25,859 bases of DNA, taken from Spirogloea muscicola (Eukaryota; Streptophyta; Zygnematophyceae; Spirogloeales; Spirogloeaceae). Position 1 is the stretch's first letter. Each line of letters starts with the position of its first letter. Positions 10,401 to 19,854 of the stretch are shown piece by piece. The translations under genes and the position numbers were made by a program. The notes under the pieces were generated by a model. That model saw nothing but the letters and a program-made list of their open reading frames with translations. It had not been told where the DNA came from and did no database searches. The stretch spans positions 908,234 through 934,092 of the forward strand of contig WELB01000014.1 of assembly GCA_009602725.1 (NCBI GenBank), given 5' to 3'.

Positions 10401-13362
10401 GGACTTGGAGCAATGCTGTGTCAAAGACTACTGCGGCGGCTCTGGCGACAGAGGGCCCCTCTGCTGTCCCGCCAGCCTCCAAGTCGAGGGCCATCGAGCC
10501 ACTCCTTGACTCGCCTTGGCCGCCTTCTAGCACCTCCTTGATCATCTGTGACGTCTCCTCCACATCGACCCTTTCGACGACCGCCCTCCGCCGTCGCTTG
10601 AGGCTCCCGGCAAGAGCCAGCAGCGCTCGCCTGATGTTGGCAGGGGTCAAGCCCGACACGCCCACAGATGCTTGCTCCTGCCCTTTGAGAACCTGGGCAG
10701 CTCCAAGGACTGTGAGGGCTCTGCGCGGGAGGATGAGGGAGGGGAAGAGGGAGAGGAGGGAGACGAGGTCCATGGAGGACGCATCATACTGCTCCATGGC
10801 CGCCACAAAATCGCCCTGCTGGAAGAGTTGCTGTCCGTACCTGCACATCACAGCACCCAGCATATACCACTGAGACAGTCATTTGCATACCATCCAATAT
10901 TTAAGCGATTGTTCAGGCTGTGTTTAAGATGTAAGTTTCTAACAATGAGAGGCTATGTTACGAGTGGGTTAGCAGACAGATTGAGCAGTCTGAGAAAAAC
11001 TGCAGCCAATAGTTTTCCAAAGGCTGCACCTCCTGTGGATGGAGTCCTCTTCTGAAGCCCTCAGCGCAGCGTCCTCGGGAGGGAGGCGCTGGCAGAGGGC
11101 CAGCGCTTCCTCAAACTTCCCCAGGCCTGCCAGCTGGCTCACCTGGCAAAGCCGAAGGAAGAGGGTCAACTAGCTCCATTGTACACTCTCAGTATGCTGC
11201 CGCAATTGTGCGCTCGTGTCTTGACACCTCTCAGGCTCAAGCCACGTAGCAAGATGCTCTTGATTACTCAATGCTGCCTGAAATTAACTCTTGATTTGCA
11301 ATTACCGCACGCCGCACTAATGTCGTACATATCCTGTCTGCAATATCAGTCAAGGGCAAGCTCACCTGCACGCCCAACGGCACCGGCAGCAGCCGCCAGA
11401 TGGTGGACTCGGAGGCAGCCAGGACGCCAGCTTCATTGGCCGCCAGCACAGTGACACCCCTCACAGCCAGGGTCTGGACGAGGGCATGTGGAGGGTCCAG
11501 GCTGCGGACCTGGCCAAGGAGGCCGCCGGCAAGTACGCTTGTCATCGCCGGAGCCAGTGGTCTGCGGCAGCAAAGTCGGCAAGGGAGGAGGGCCGAGTCG
11601 GCGTACGCAGGCTGCGGACTGTTCCAAAGCTCCTCAGTCGAGTCCACCGGGACTACAGAGGCATTGTATGACAGCACGTACCTAAATTGATATATCAGAT
11701 CAAACAAGATGGTGCCAAGATTGACCTTGATGACGGACTCCTGCATCCGGGAGACATACTTCAATAAAGCGCGAGAGAAGGCCGAGGGCGTATGGTTCGA
11801 CCACCGCGACAGCCAGCGGCGCCTCAGACCAACTCAGACCTCCGTGGCCAATTGGCCTGCCCCGCCAGTCCACGAGCACGCAGATACTGTCCTGCAAATA
11901 TTCAGCCAGGCCTGAGCTGCCGGCAGCAACTCAAGCAACACCAAGAAAAGCTCTTGAAGTATTTCTACAAGGATTCTGCCTGGGTAATGTATACAACTGA
12001 AGCGGTACATCGATAGTAAAACATTCAATTGGGTGATCACCAATGTCGCTAGTCCTCTAGAGCAGACCTTGCAGCTGATAACCTGAAGAGACCCGAAGTG
12101 AGCTAGCAACTGGCCCATCAAATAGTCATGCTAGTACAGAACACCTTGACACTGATGCATGCACCAGTGCAGGTAGATAGGGGCCGCTGGGTGTGGAGCC
12201 CGGGCCCAACCTTGCCAAGCAGGAGACTGCCGCCAGCGTGCACGACCAGCGGCGAAGCGGTGTAGCCGGAGGGAAAGATGTTGGACACAGTGCCCGTGTG
12301 CACGTCGAGGATCACGTACTCGCGTCGGATGGCCAGGCAGAGGCGCTCCGCAGCCGGGCCGGCCCATGCGAGCGCCTTCACCACGTCGGGCGCAGCCATC
12401 TCCTTCACCTCTTGCAGCTGCCGGCTCACGCCTGGACGCCAGGGTGCGCACACTCTTGAGATGTGTCGGAAATCATCATTTTGACAAATCTTATACAATT
12501 AAAGCAGGTAAATGCACTGGCTAGACAGCCAACTTATGCCACCAATTATACTTCAGATCCTAAAGCTGAGAAGAAAAGGTAGAATTCGCGGTCAGCATGA
12601 TTGTAGGCGGCCATAAGACTCTCGCGAGGCAACTAGCAGCTCCGCTTCTGCAACCATCGGCCGGCACAGCCACGCCAGGAGCTCGGCAGCCAAGCAGGGA
12701 GCTCGACACAAAGCACGGCTGTCCAAGCACGAGCCGGTGGCAGAGCGAGAAGGTCTAGCGGCGTAGACCGCCATGGCTGCACCAGGCCTCCCGCAGCAAG
12801 GACTGAGGCCTGACGACGACAGCAGCGGCCAGCGCTCAGTGAACTGCGGGGCGAATGGCGCACCGTCGAGGCGATAGATGAGGAGGCGGCGGCGGGGGCC
12901 GGCGACGGCCAGCGCGCCGGAGGGCGCGTGCCAGGCGTAGGCGGCGGCGCCGCGCGCGCGCGGCGGNNNNNNNNNNNNNNNNNNNNNNNNNNNNNNNNNN
13001 NNNNNNNNNNNNNNNNNNNNNNNNNNNNNNNNNNNNNNNNNNNNNNNNNNNNNNNNNNNNNNNNNNNNNNNNNNNNNNNNNNNNNNNNNNNNNNNNNNNN
13101 NNNNNNNNNNNNNNNNNNNNNNNNNNNNNNNNNNNNNNNNNNNNNNNNNNNNNNNNNNNNNNNNNNNNNNNNNNNNNNNNNNNNNNNNNNNNNNNNNNNN
13201 NNNNNNNNNNNNNNNNNNNNNNNNNNNNNNNNNNNNNNNNNNNNNNNNNNNNNNNNNNNNNNNNNNNNNNNNNNNNNNNNNNNNNNNNNNNNNNNNNNNN
13301 NNNNNNNNNNNNNNNNNNNNNNNNNNNNNNNNNNNNNNNNNNNNNNNNNNNNNNNNNNNCAT
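7461..13362 (-). CDS. VPS39: VPS39/VAM6 HOPS-complex subunit, multi-exon; 5' exon partly in assembly gap
   Basis: VPS39 is a tethering subunit of the HOPS complex acting in vacuole/late-endosome fusion; in yeast its N-terminal propeller binds the Rab7-type GTPase and its C-terminus binds VPS11. Inferred exons (minus strand, 5' to 3'): gap edge/12966-12864, 12431-12211, 11891-11760, 11509-11366, 11142-11030, 10840-10168, 9953-9839, 9547-9423, 9188-8949, 8688-8155, 7923-7820, 7766-7748 (19-nt microexon, tentative), 7595-7461; phases are continuous throughout. CNH propeller motifs: AYAWHAPSG, IRREYVILDVHTGTVSNIFP, WSEAPLAVAVVEPYALGLL, RRLLPVP-type segment. The Vps39 domain 1 includes FDTALLQVLL and NYCDVETC with LYKANGLHQEALQLL. 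The middle has SYLEAVL, RKKLVAAL and LERSLIF. The last exon holds the zinc-type motif CDVC...VHFVC, and the stop is at 7461-7463. About 886 codons are visible. The start is probably the ATG at 13362-13360 abutting the gap, in frame if the gap length is right. Exons match plant VPS39 best. Confidence 0.9.
8361..8387. repeat. Perfect 10-bp inverted repeat inside a VPS39 exon
   Basis: Arms 'gtgactccac' (8361-8370) and 'gtggagtcac' (8378-8387) flank the 7-nt loop 'atgcagt'. The hairpin sits in the poorly conserved acidic linker of the 8155-8688 exon, encoding around DSTLHVES, so it would be present in the mature mRNA. Confidence 0.75.
12967..13359. other. Assembly gap of 393 N
   Basis: The gap interrupts the first exon of the minus-strand VPS39 gene. 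Flanking DNA is extremely GC-rich (CGCGCGCGCGGCGG on the left; CGCCGGCGCCGCC on the right), which probably caused the dropout. The stated length, 131 codons, keeps the reading frame open between the ATG at 13362 and the known end of that exon at 12864, but the true length is unknown. Confidence 0.98.
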
Positions 13363-13576
13363 CGCCGGCGCCGCCTCCGCCAGGCGCGCCGCCGGTGGCG
13401 GCTCGGCGACGGCCTCGGGAGGGCGGGCCTCGTTGGGCCCGGCGCCCGGCGGCCAGATATGGCGGCCAGGGCGGCGGTGCCATCGAAGGCGCCGTCGTCG
13501 GCTCCTTCCGCACCGGCGGCGGCTCCCTCGCTCAGGCTCCGCGCTGCGCAAGGCCCCCCGACGCCTTGGCGGTGAC

Positions 13577-13616
<40 letters not shown>

Positions 13617-13633
13617 AGGCCCTGAGAGCGCCC
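13363..13633. promoter_or_regulatory. Shared upstream region of divergent VPS39 genes
   Basis: Only about 270 bp separate the inferred start codons of the two head-to-head VPS39-type genes, so both promoters and 5' UTRs must lie here or overlap the coding starts. The interval is extremely GC-rich, has no obvious TATA motif, and contains a (CGG)11 run at 13578-13610 just before the plus-strand start. A short upstream frame on the plus strand starts at 13459 and ends before the main start, and the main frame is also open upstream. Regulatory function is inferred from position only. Confidence 0.55.
13578..13610. repeat. (CGG)11 microsatellite before a start codon
   Basis: Eleven perfect CGG units end 23 bp upstream of the ATG at 13634. 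If transcribed, they would be in the 5' UTR of the plus-strand VPS39-type gene. In the gene's own frame they would encode poly-Ala, but the protein family pattern starts at 13634, so I treat them as non-coding. Confidence 0.85.
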
Positions 13634-16600
13634 ATGGGGCATGCGGTCTTCGAGGCGGCCATTGCAGTGCGCGGCTGCGGCGGCACCGTGACCAGTGCCG
13701 TGCTGTGGCGCAGCTCCGTGCTCGTCGGCTGCTCCGACGGCTCTCTGCGCGTCTTCCCCGCGCCCGCCACCGCCGCCGCCGCCGCCGCCGGCGGGCCCAG
13801 CTACGGCAATGACCACCGCCACGGAGCCCTGCTGCCGCCCTCCGCTGCTGCCGGCCCCGAGCCGGAGACGCCGGCGCCGCATGAATCTGGCACTACGCCG
13901 CCGCGGCAGAGGTCCCTCAGGGCGGCCCTGCGGGACGGCCTCCGCGCCTTCAAGCGCGGCGACCAGGCCAAGTACCAGCTGCGACTGCCGCCGCCGCCGC
14001 CGCCGGCGCCGCCTCCGCTGCCTGACGCTAGCCAGCCGCCGCCACCGCCGCAGCCCTCGCTCTCGTCGCCGGCTGCCAGCCGCACCGTCACGGGCTTCGC
14101 GACCAAGGCCGTGGTGCAGCTGGACGTGGTGGACCCCGACGGCCTGCTCCTGCACTTGGCCGACGGCGTCGGGCTGCACGCCCTCCCGGGCCTGGAGGCG
14201 GCCGTGCAGCAGCTCGACGAGACGCGCGGAGCGTACATGTACGCCTGGGACGGCCACGCCAGCCGCCTGTGCGTCGTCAAGGACCGCCGCCTGCTCCTCT
14301 ACAAGCTCGACTGTGAGAGCCCTCGCTCGCCGCGGCGGCCGCAGTGAGAGCTGCCAGAGCCCGACCTCCGGAGTCGCTTGCTAAACCCTCGAATCTAAAC
14401 CCTGAACCACCAACGATGTACCTTGCGTGCCGCCCCTGGCAGGCAGCGGGAGGCGCTTCGCAGACTTCCTTGAGCAGCGCGCGCCCGGCATCGTGCAGGC
14501 CGCGGCATGGTGCGGCCCGCGCTCGCTCTGCCTTGGCCTGGGCAGCAAGTACGTGCTGATCGACACCGAGGACGGCTCTGCCATCGCCGACGCCGCGCCC
14601 TGCAGCCAGCCGGCGCCCTGCCTGGCTGTGCCTCTGGGGAGTGGGAGTGGCGTGCTGCTGCAGCAGGTCCATTGCAGCACCCTCTGCAGGCGCCAGTTAG
14701 CAATGCCTGTCGAGGTGTGGCGGTCAAAAGCTGATGCCTCCGATGGCGGTGTTGTGCTGCGGCTACACAGGAGGGCGCGGGGGTAGTGCTCAGCGTGGAC
14801 GGACGTGCGGAACGTGGGGAACGGCTTGAGTGGCGGGAGGCACCCATTGCAGTCGCGGTGTCGCCACCGTACGCCGTCGCCCTTCTCCATTCGGGCACTG
14901 TGGAGGTGAGGCTACATGCCACCACTTGCCGACTCGAAGTTGCCGGGCCCAGCACCTGCCTGCTTGAAGGTGGCAGCTGCATTGGTGGTGGCTGTCATAA
15001 TAACGTCGAGCCCTGTGGAAGGTCGCATTGTGGCACTTCCCATGTTCTACTGGCGGCTTGCAGTCTTGCCACACCTCTCACGGTGGGCCTTGCGCTGTGC
15101 CAGGTCAGGCTGCTGGAGCCGCCCTTCCCTCTCGTCCAGACGATGGTGGTAGCCGACGGCCTGCGGCTCCTCGCCATTGACAGCGCTACGGGTGCGGTCC
15201 TTGCCAGCAGCTCCGCCGATGTCCACCTACTTACGCTGGTGCCTCTCCAGCAGCAGGTGACATAAGATTGAGGACTACGCGGTCAAGTCGCACACTAATA
15301 GGCTGTTGTCATGGGTCTCATACGGCACTACTGCAGCTGCTAACTTGGATAGGAAGTGGATGATATTGGGCTGATGCTGGCTTTGCTCATCCGCTGCTCA
15401 ATCGTTGGAGCTGACGGGGGCAAGCGCGCCGCCACCCTGCTCTCACTTCGGCGACGGCCGCAGGTCGAGCAGCTGGAGGCATCGCACGAACACAAGGAAG
15501 CATTGACGCTGTGCAAGCATCTGCCGCTCGAGGAGCGGCCTCGAGCAGAGGCGCATGTCCATGCCAGGTGCCCTGCTTGCTTGACTGCAGCTGTCCGTCA
15601 AGTGCCACAAAGGGTCCCGGTGCTTTCCCTCATTTTTAGTTCTGCTTCAGGCCACTAAAATCAGAATCAGGCAACCAAACCTGGCCATCTAACATGGCTG
15701 GACCCTTACCTCAAATCTATCCTCGACCGTGGAAGAATGAGTTGCTGCGCAAATTGTTGCGGTCTGCGCCAGTTGCTTTCACTTTCCTATGTCTTGCACC
15801 GTTCTGAGAAGCACGCTGGATCGCGGGGCCATTCCTGCAGCTTTGGGCAGCACCTATTTCGCAAGGGCGACTACACTGAGGCACTGGCGCAAGTGGCGTC
15901 ATCATCGCCAGACCTTTCTATGGTGCTTGCGCTCTACCCCAACATTTGCCAAGTGCAGCCTGCCCAGAACGACGATGGCGTCGGCGACCCCTCCACTGTG
16001 CCGGTGCTGCGCTTGCCTGGCTCGCTACTAGCCGCTTTGGGTGGCGCATCGGTCAGCGACAATGCACTCGGCGGTTGCCGAGCCAAAGATGACGTTGAGG
16101 CAAGTAGCCCCCAGGAAGCGCTGCAAGCATTGAGGAGCTACCTCCTCCAGAAGCGGCTGACGGTGCTGGAGGCTGTAGAGGCAGAGGCACGGGCTGCGGA
16201 CAGCGCTGGAACAGTCCCAGTGCCGGCCGCTGCTGACCACGATGGGCCAGGAGCAGTGGCTTGCGCCAAGGAGCTGGGCGGAGGCAGCACGGCGGCTGCG
16301 GCGGCTACTCTACTGGACACGGCGCTGCTGCAGGTGCACCTGAAGCTCGGTGGTGAAGGTGGGGGGACAGCTGCCGCTGAGCACCTCCTGCTGGGCCAGA
16401 ACTTTTGCGATGCAGCTGTGAGCGAGGCCGCGCTCGTCTCGGCAGGGCGGCGCGACTTACTCGTGCCGCTTTACCGGAGTCGCGGCTTGCACAAGAGGGC
16501 GCTGGCCATGCTACGCGAGTCAGCTGCAGAGAGCTGCCATGCGGACGGTGAGGCCGCAGTGCAGGCTATTGTGACGTACCTTCGCAAGGTTGGCCCCGCG

Positions 16601-17052
16601 GAGCAGGAACTGGTGCTGGAGTCCTCCACGTGGCTCCTTGCCGAGCACCCCCAGCTGGCACTTAACCTTCTCCAAAGTATGAAGCCCGCCATCGCCCCAG
16701 GTCTGCTCTGGCCCCTGACCCTGAACCTTGAGATATGCTAGAAGCAGACAGACACACCTGCCCAGCACTGCAAGATTACATTATAATCACTTCTCTTCAT
16801 AGCCCATGACTTCCATATTTACCAGCATGTTGACAAAAGTGTTCCTTGGTCTGAAACTCTCATAGTTTCCCACGTAAAGGCATTTCAGGAGTTGTGGCCG
16901 ACCACCTGGAGCAACATGCCCTGGCCCTGAGACCCCTCTACCTCGAGGCTGTGCTCAGGAACCGGTCCGGCGAGCGCAAGGATCCCGGGCATCTAGATGA
17001 AGCGGTGCTTGCCCACTCCTCAAGTGTCACAATCTCTTGCACAAGTCGCTAA
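13634..17052 (+). CDS. VPS39-type paralogue lacking the C-terminal third; possibly spliced to the Sel1 ORF
   Basis: This is a second VPS39-family protein, divergent from its neighbour. Inferred exons: 13634-14312, 14443-14666, 14771-14905, 15104-15256, 15464-15567, 15841-16700, 16889-17052; phases 1,0,0,0,2,1 join without a break (about 772 codons). The start MGHAVFEAAIAV followed by LVGCSDGSLRVF matches the plant VPS39 N-terminus and fixes the ATG. CNH propeller: RTVTGFATKAVVQLDVV, AYMYAWDG, SKYVLIDTEDG, WREAPIAVAVSPPYAVALLH, LLEPPFPLVQTMV. Vps39 domain 1: TLLDTALLQVHL, NFCDAAV, LYRSRGLHKRALAML, then STWLLAEHPQ and LYLEAVL. After that the frame reads on for about 30 codons to TAA at 17050, with no equivalent of the later exons or of the zinc motif. 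Intron positions equal those of the minus-strand gene, which has one more intron. Alternatively exon 7 ends at 17004 and joins the Sel1 ORF (acceptor 17286) in frame. Confidence 0.85.
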
Positions 17053-17301
17053 TGGCCAGATTGGACTTGTGGCCATGCATCCAAGCGGGTGCCAACCTTT
17101 CGCCGTTGCTCAGTCTCCATCCACTGCTACTGATGCTTGTTGTGGCTGCTGGTTGACTGCCCGAAGACTTATCTACAGTCATGTGTATAAGAGACCTGTC
17201 AAACATGCCATAGTTGCAGCCAAGTCATAGACAGCGAGTCTCTGCAATTTGACTGAGAGACCAGCGTGCTTCTTCTTGGTTGGCAGGGCCATCTTCCAGG
17301 C

Positions 17302-18795
17302 ATGCCGCTGAGCCCAAAGGACCGACCCAACAGCCTGCCCAGCAACACGGGCAACTCGGCCGTATACATTGAGACGACGGACCCGCTGCAGGCATATCGG
17401 GAGGGCGCAGAGCGTGGGGTGGCTCAGGACCAATATGACCTCGGGCTCTGCTACGAACGGGGTCGTGGAGTCGCTGCAGACCCTTGCAAGGCGGCAGCGT
17501 TGTACCGCCGGGCGGCAGAGGGTGGCCATGCCAAGGCGCAGTGCAATCTAGGCGTGCTCTATGAGCTTGGCGAGGGTGTAGTGCCAGACGCAGGCGAAGC
17601 TGTGGCATGGCACAGGAGAGCTGCGGAGCAGGGTATCGCGCAGGCGCAGTTCAACCTTGGTGCCTCGCTGGAGCATGGCCGCGGTGTGGCGCAGGACGCC
17701 ACTGAGGCTTTGCGATGGTACCGTGCCGCCGCTGAGCAAGGCACCGCCCCGGCCATGGTCTGCCTCGCCCTGCTCTGCTGCGACTGTGCCGAGTCTGTGA
17801 AGTGGCTGCGTGCCGCCGCGGCCCTCGGGAACCTGGACGCAGAGTGCCAGCTGGCGCTGAAACTCTTCCTGGGCGAGGGCGTGCCTGAAGACCACGCCGA
17901 GGGCATACGGCTGTTGCAGGCGAGCACGGCACGCGGCCACGCAGAGTCACAGTATCGCCTCGGGGACTGCTATTATGAGGGCAAGGGCGTCAAGAAGGAC
18001 CTCTTGCGTGCCACAGAGCTTTACCGCAAGGCTGCCGAGCAGGGCCAGAGCGGCGCAGCTTACAATCTGGGGGTGTGCTACAAGCACGGGCGCGGTGTGG
18101 AGGCAAGCCCGGAGCAGGCTGCAGAGTGGTACCGCTCGGCAGCCGAGGCTGGCCACATGTATGCACAGTTCAATCTAGGCGCGAGCTACGAGCGAGGCCG
18201 CGGCGTGCCCAAGGATGCTGTAACAGCGGTGCAGTGGTACCGGCTGTCAGCGGCACAGGGCTGTGCTATGGCGCAGTGCAACCTGGGAGCGTGCTTGGCG
18301 TCGGGCCGCGGGTGCGAGCGCGACGAGGTCGAGGCAGTGGAGTGGTATCGGGCGGCAGCGGAGCAGGGTGTCGCAGTGGCGCAAAACAAGCTGGGCGCAT
18401 GCTACGACGAGGGCAAGGGGTGCGAGGTGGACATGGTTGCAGCAGCAAGCTGGTATCAACGTGCTGCAGAGCAGGGCCTGGCTGCTGCTCAGCTCAACCT
18501 GGGCATGTGCCATGCAACTGGCAAGGGCGTGGCGCAGGAGTGGGGGGCGGCAATGTCATGGTACCGCGCTGCGGCAGAACAGGGCGACGCGGAGGCGCAA
18601 TACTGCCTCGGGCTGTGTCATGAGCAGGGCCTGGGCCTGGCCAAGCGCGGCGTGGTGGCAATGCAGCACGAGATGAGGGAGGCGATGCGGTGGTACCAGG
18701 CTGCAGCAGATCAAGGCCACGAGGCTGCGCTGGAGCAGATGATGGCTGCCGCGCTAAAAAGTGCCTCCTCTAGCCAGAATGCGTATGCAATCTGA
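17302..18795 (+). CDS. Sel1-like repeat protein, about 12 repeats, uninterrupted ORF
   Basis: A 497-codon frame encodes a solenoid of Sel1-like repeats (a TPR relative of about 36 residues) that generally acts as a protein-interaction scaffold, as in SEL1L/Hrd3. Twelve repeat units can be counted from the pattern A-x-A-Q-x-N-L-G-x-x-Y-x-x-G-x-G-V...A-x-x-W-Y-R-x-A-A-E-Q-G, for example AQFNLGASYERGRGV and AVEWYRAAAEQG. The fourth unit (APAMVCLALLCCD) has lost its loop and is short. The tail ends with AALKSASSSQNAYAI. No signal peptide or membrane segment is seen, so an ER role is not supported. The chosen ATG (17302) follows a strong polypyrimidine-AG acceptor at 17286, and the frame is open back to it. 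Either the gene has a 5' UTR intron or this is the last exon of the upstream VPS39-type gene. It is the only long intronless coding stretch in the window. Confidence 0.88.
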   Translation: MPLSPKDRPNSLPSNTGNSAVYIETTDPLQAYREGAERGVAQDQYDLGLCYERGRGVAADPCKAAALYRRAAEGGHAKAQCNLGVLYELGEGVVPDAGEAVAWHRRAAEQGIAQAQFNLGASLEHGRGVAQDATEALRWYRAAAEQGTAPAMVCLALLCCDCAESVKWLRAAAALGNLDAECQLALKLFLGEGVPEDHAEGIRLLQASTARGHAESQYRLGDCYYEGKGVKKDLLRATELYRKAAEQGQSGAAYNLGVCYKHGRGVEASPEQAAEWYRSAAEAGHMYAQFNLGASYERGRGVPKDAVTAVQWYRLSAAQGCAMAQCNLGACLASGRGCERDEVEAVEWYRAAAEQGVAVAQNKLGACYDEGKGCEVDMVAAASWYQRAAEQGLAAAQLNLGMCHATGKGVAQEWGAAMSWYRAAAEQGDAEAQYCLGLCHEQGLGLAKRGVVAMQHEMREAMRWYQAAADQGHEAALEQMMAAALKSASSSQNAYAI

Positions 18796-19600
18796 TGGGA
18801 AAGCCTCGCAACCATGGCAGAATTCCTGGATGCTCAATGTGCTATGTGCCATTGCTCTTGTAGACAGTCAGGCATGGTGGGCCGCCTTACCTTCACCGAG
18901 CTGCACTGGCAGTGAGTCTGACAGTGCATATGATAGGATCCTGCCATGTGGCCGACAGTCGCGGTGGCAAGTCAGACTCTGGGTGGTCAGCGTGTGCGAT
19001 CGTGGGCGTGTCGTACGTGCGCCCCGCGAGCCCCGGCAGAGGAGCCGGCGGCGGCGGCGGCGAGCGGCTGAGGGCAGAGGAGGCCCCGCCCAGTGCGCAA
19101 AGCGAGGAGCGGACTAAACCCATGAAGGCCGGGGCTCGGAACGGGCTGCCTTCGCGCCGCTGAAGCATGTCGTGCGGGGTTCCGGCGGCCCTCTGATGGC
19201 AGGACCACGGCCACGGCATCATCAGCTGCACAAGTGCGCTGGAGCGTCTACCGCAGAAGGGGTCCACCTTGGATCTGACATAGCCAGCCGCATTCTGGTT
19301 TCCACGCAGCTGCCGCGCTCTCGACTCCAGGCTGCCTGGTGCGCGGCCGGGCGGCGCCGGCCAGCACCATTGCGCTCTGCCGCCGCCGCCGCCGCCGCCG
19401 ACTGTTGGGGCCTGGCCTGAAGCCTGAGCCCGGCCTCGCAGTTGGCGAGCTGCGTAGCTTGGCGCCCGGGCATGGCACCGCCGCCGCCGGGCGCAGCGGC
19501 GACGCAGGGGCCAGCGACACCTCTTCCAATCAAGCACAACCGCATTCTCGCTTCCTTGACTTCCCTTTCGTTTTGCCCTGTCCGCCCAGCCTGTCGCTCC
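18796..19600. other. GC-rich intergenic DNA between the Sel1 and SmF genes
   Basis: No gene is recognised. A 214-codon minus-strand frame (18893-19537) and its shadows are Arg/Ala/Pro-rich and look compositional. A short plus-strand frame from the ATG at 19472 begins MAPPPPGAAATQGPATPLPI and runs about 47 codons. It reads somewhat like an N-terminal exon, but no continuation is found before a retrotransposon tail. A (CGC)6 run lies at 19381-19398. Confidence 0.4.
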
Positions 19601-19623
19601 CCCAACATAGAATAGTCATGAGC

Positions 19624-19690
19624 ACCCTCTGTATGCATCTGGCCGGCATTCACAGCCGCTCATCTGATATCAGCAGCCGCTCATTTCATG
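19624..19690 (+). repeat. Retrotransposon tail relic matching copy E
   Basis: The sequence 'tatgcatctggccggcattc', 'acagccgct' and 'tgatatcagcagccgc' is nearly the same as the tail after copy E at 6207-6260, some 13 kb away. No coding remnant precedes it here. It lies about 165 bp upstream of the SmF start codon, so it may overlap that gene's promoter. Confidence 0.6.
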
Positions 19691-19781
19691 TCTTCTGGAG
19701 ATCTCAGCTTCCAGACTTCGGGGGCTGAAGGTTTAAGGCCTTCCTTAAACCCTTGCGCCTCAATCCCTCCAACCCGCGCCT

Positions 19782-19782
<1 letters not shown>

Positions 19783-19812
<30 letters not shown>
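19783..19812. repeat. (CGC)10 microsatellite upstream of SmF
   Basis: Ten CGC units end 42 bp before the SmF ATG at 19855, in the presumed 5' UTR or core promoter. Confidence 0.85.
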
Positions 19813-19854
19813 TGTGGTCGCGGCAGCGCGCTTTGCCGCCTCCGCGACCGGGCC

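Noticed and set aside
12592-13770. 392-codon minus-strand frame crossing the gap
   Set aside because: About a third is N, the right part is antisense to the plus VPS39-type first exon and a CGG run, and the left part reads past the phase-1 donor at 12863 into an intron. Only the segment up to 12864 (and perhaps from the ATG at 13362) is real.
13532-14257. 241-codon minus-strand frame opposite the plus VPS39-type exon 1
   Set aside because: Arg/Gly-rich shadow of a GC-rich exon whose plus-strand frame matches a known family.
15356-15463. Possible extra coding segment before plus VPS39-type exon 5
   Set aside because: The minus paralogue and plant VPS39 go directly from the LLPVPLG/LVPLQQQ segment to the V(S/E)QLxA segment, and the 15256-15464 splice keeps phase 0, so this stretch is treated as intron.
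18893-19537. 214-codon minus-strand frame
   Set aside because: Arg/Ala/Pro composition in GC-rich DNA, no recognisable motif and no splice continuation.
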